The notes beneath the pieces are model-generated. The model did not search any database. It saw only the letters and a list, made by a program, of their open reading frames with translations, and had not been told where the DNA came from. The translations under genes were made by a program, and so were the position numbers. Below, piece by piece: positions 63,353 through 64,000 of a stretch of DNA of 64,000 nucleotides; position 1 is the stretch's first letter, and the number at the start of each line of letters is the position of its first letter. Where the stretch lies: assembly GCF_014218335.1 (NCBI RefSeq), contig NZ_AP023367.1, positions 1,241,501 to 1,305,500 on the forward strand. The letters run 5' to 3'. This DNA comes from Anaerocolumna cellulosilytica (GTDB taxonomy: Bacteria > Bacillota > Clostridia > Lachnospirales > Lachnospiraceae).

Positions 63353-64000
63353 GGGAACCATGATAGCAGTGTGCGGAAGTAAAGGCTGTGGAAAGACAAC
63401 CACATCTGTAAAACTGGCCGTAAAATTAGCAGAGTTAAAAAAAGAGGTAATATTAGTTCTAACGGATATAACGGCGCCGGATATCAATGTATTGCTCCCA
63501 GCAGAGAAAAACATAAATTCTATGGGTAATATATGGGCCATACCAGACTGCAGTGTGGATGTAATATATAAAGCATTCACAACCACAAAGTCAAATTACA
63601 TTGGAATCCTATCCTATAAAAATGGTGAAAATGTATTTTCAAATCCGGATTACACCAAGGAAAATATCATGGATATCTTTATGAAGATAAAGAACATGGC
63701 TGATTATATTATTGTAGATTGCGTGGATGCATTTGCTTACAACGTGCTGTCAACCGTTGCGCTAGAACTGTCTGATAAAGTCATTAGAATGGGTGAAGCC
63801 ACTCTGAAATCCTTCTCCTATTTTGACAGCAATATGAAGCTCTTAATGGACAGTCGGTATAAATCCAGTCAGCATTTTAAGGTACTTAGTAAAATAAAAA
63901 GCTATCAGGCAAAAGATATTGCAGTTAGCCATCTTGGGGAAATACAAGCAGAACTTCCCTACGTGGAAGCCTTGGAAAAGGAAATGCTAGAGGGCGAACT
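63345..64000 (+). CDS. CpaE/ParA-like P-loop ATPase (partial, cut by window end)
   Basis: The frame starts at ATG 63345 inside the SAF gene and remains open to the end of the window (218 codons). Deviant Walker A: CGSKGCGKTTTSVKLAVKL at residues 10-28, and ADYIIVDCVDAFAY as the second motif. Downstream of a CpaB-like gene this is the position of CpaE/TadZ, the localisation factor of Flp pili; a CpaF-type secretion ATPase would be expected next, beyond the window. It is not the parA of the element (31837). Confidence 0.8.
   Translation, partial: MNKGTMIAVCGSKGCGKTTTSVKLAVKLAELKKEVILVLTDITAPDINVLLPAEKNINSMGNIWAIPDCSVDVIYKAFTTTKSNYIGILSYKNGENVFSNPDYTKENIMDIFMKIKNMADYIIVDCVDAFAYNVLSTVALELSDKVIRMGEATLKSFSYFDSNMKLLMDSRYKSSQHFKVLSKIKSYQAKDIAVSHLGEIQAELPYVEALEKEMLEGE

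Noticed and set aside
1-64000. CRISPR arrays, tRNA genes, rRNA and insertion sequences
   Set aside because: No regularly spaced repeats, cloverleaf sequences, rRNA segments or transposase genes were found on either strand, apart from the TnpV-like frame.

Overview
The window is low-GC DNA with Clostridia-type gene content, most likely from a Lachnospiraceae relative (Clostridium cluster XIVa / Lachnoclostridium-like). The evidence is the order apt - relA - MBL hydrolase - hemZ - HD-GYP - hisS - M18 peptidase - aspS, strong AGGAGG ribosome sites, and clear TTGACA/TATAAT promoters. No tRNA, rRNA, CRISPR array or complete insertion sequence was seen.

1-21 kb is chromosomal backbone: purine salvage and (p)ppGpp (apt, relA), radical-SAM coproporphyrinogen dehydrogenase (hemZ), two aminoacyl-tRNA synthetases, a degenerate GGDEF protein, a cold-shock gene, and a RACo-like corrinoid-protein reactivase. 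A minus-strand vitamin B12 uptake unit follows: promoter, a nested-stem leader, a cobalamin riboswitch, a terminator-like hairpin, a membrane-tethered transcobalamin-like (DUF4430) protein and an ECF S-component. Aldose 1-epimerase and upp complete the block.

21-31.5 kb is a looser accessory stretch of mostly single genes: a lipoprotein S41 peptidase, an AAA ATPase, a VOC/cupin/HxlR group, a truncated polysaccharide deacetylase, an amino-acid permease, a methyltransferase with a possible leader-peptide attenuator, and a Nim-like flavoprotein divergent from its probable MocR regulator.

31.7-64 kb is the left part of a large conjugative element (ICE or integrated plasmid). It opens with a perfect 28-bp palindrome in front of parA-parB, then small unknown genes and a 2,038-residue ArdC/N6-methylase/SNF2 helicase. 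Nested out of frame inside that gene is a TnpV-like gene with its own ribosome site. DUF3991/TOPRIM primase-type proteins, MobC, a MOBP-type relaxase, a VirD4 coupling protein, pilin-like membrane proteins, a 1,549-residue Ig/coiled-coil surface protein and a VirB6/TrbL-like protein follow. The last part mixes in Tad/Flp-pilus-type genes (A24 prepilin peptidase, CpaB-like SAF protein, CpaE/ParA-like ATPase cut by the window end). An AT-rich cargo block interrupts them: a secreted toxin-like protein, a membrane-anchored mini-subtilase and a DUF4085-like protein. Integrase, VirB4 and the right end of the element are not in the window.

The points most worth follow-up are the dual-coding tnpV/helicase locus, the Tad-plus-conjugation gene mix, the mini-subtilase cargo, two unrecognised structured RNA-like elements (18641-18770 and 46758-46844) and the palindrome before parA.
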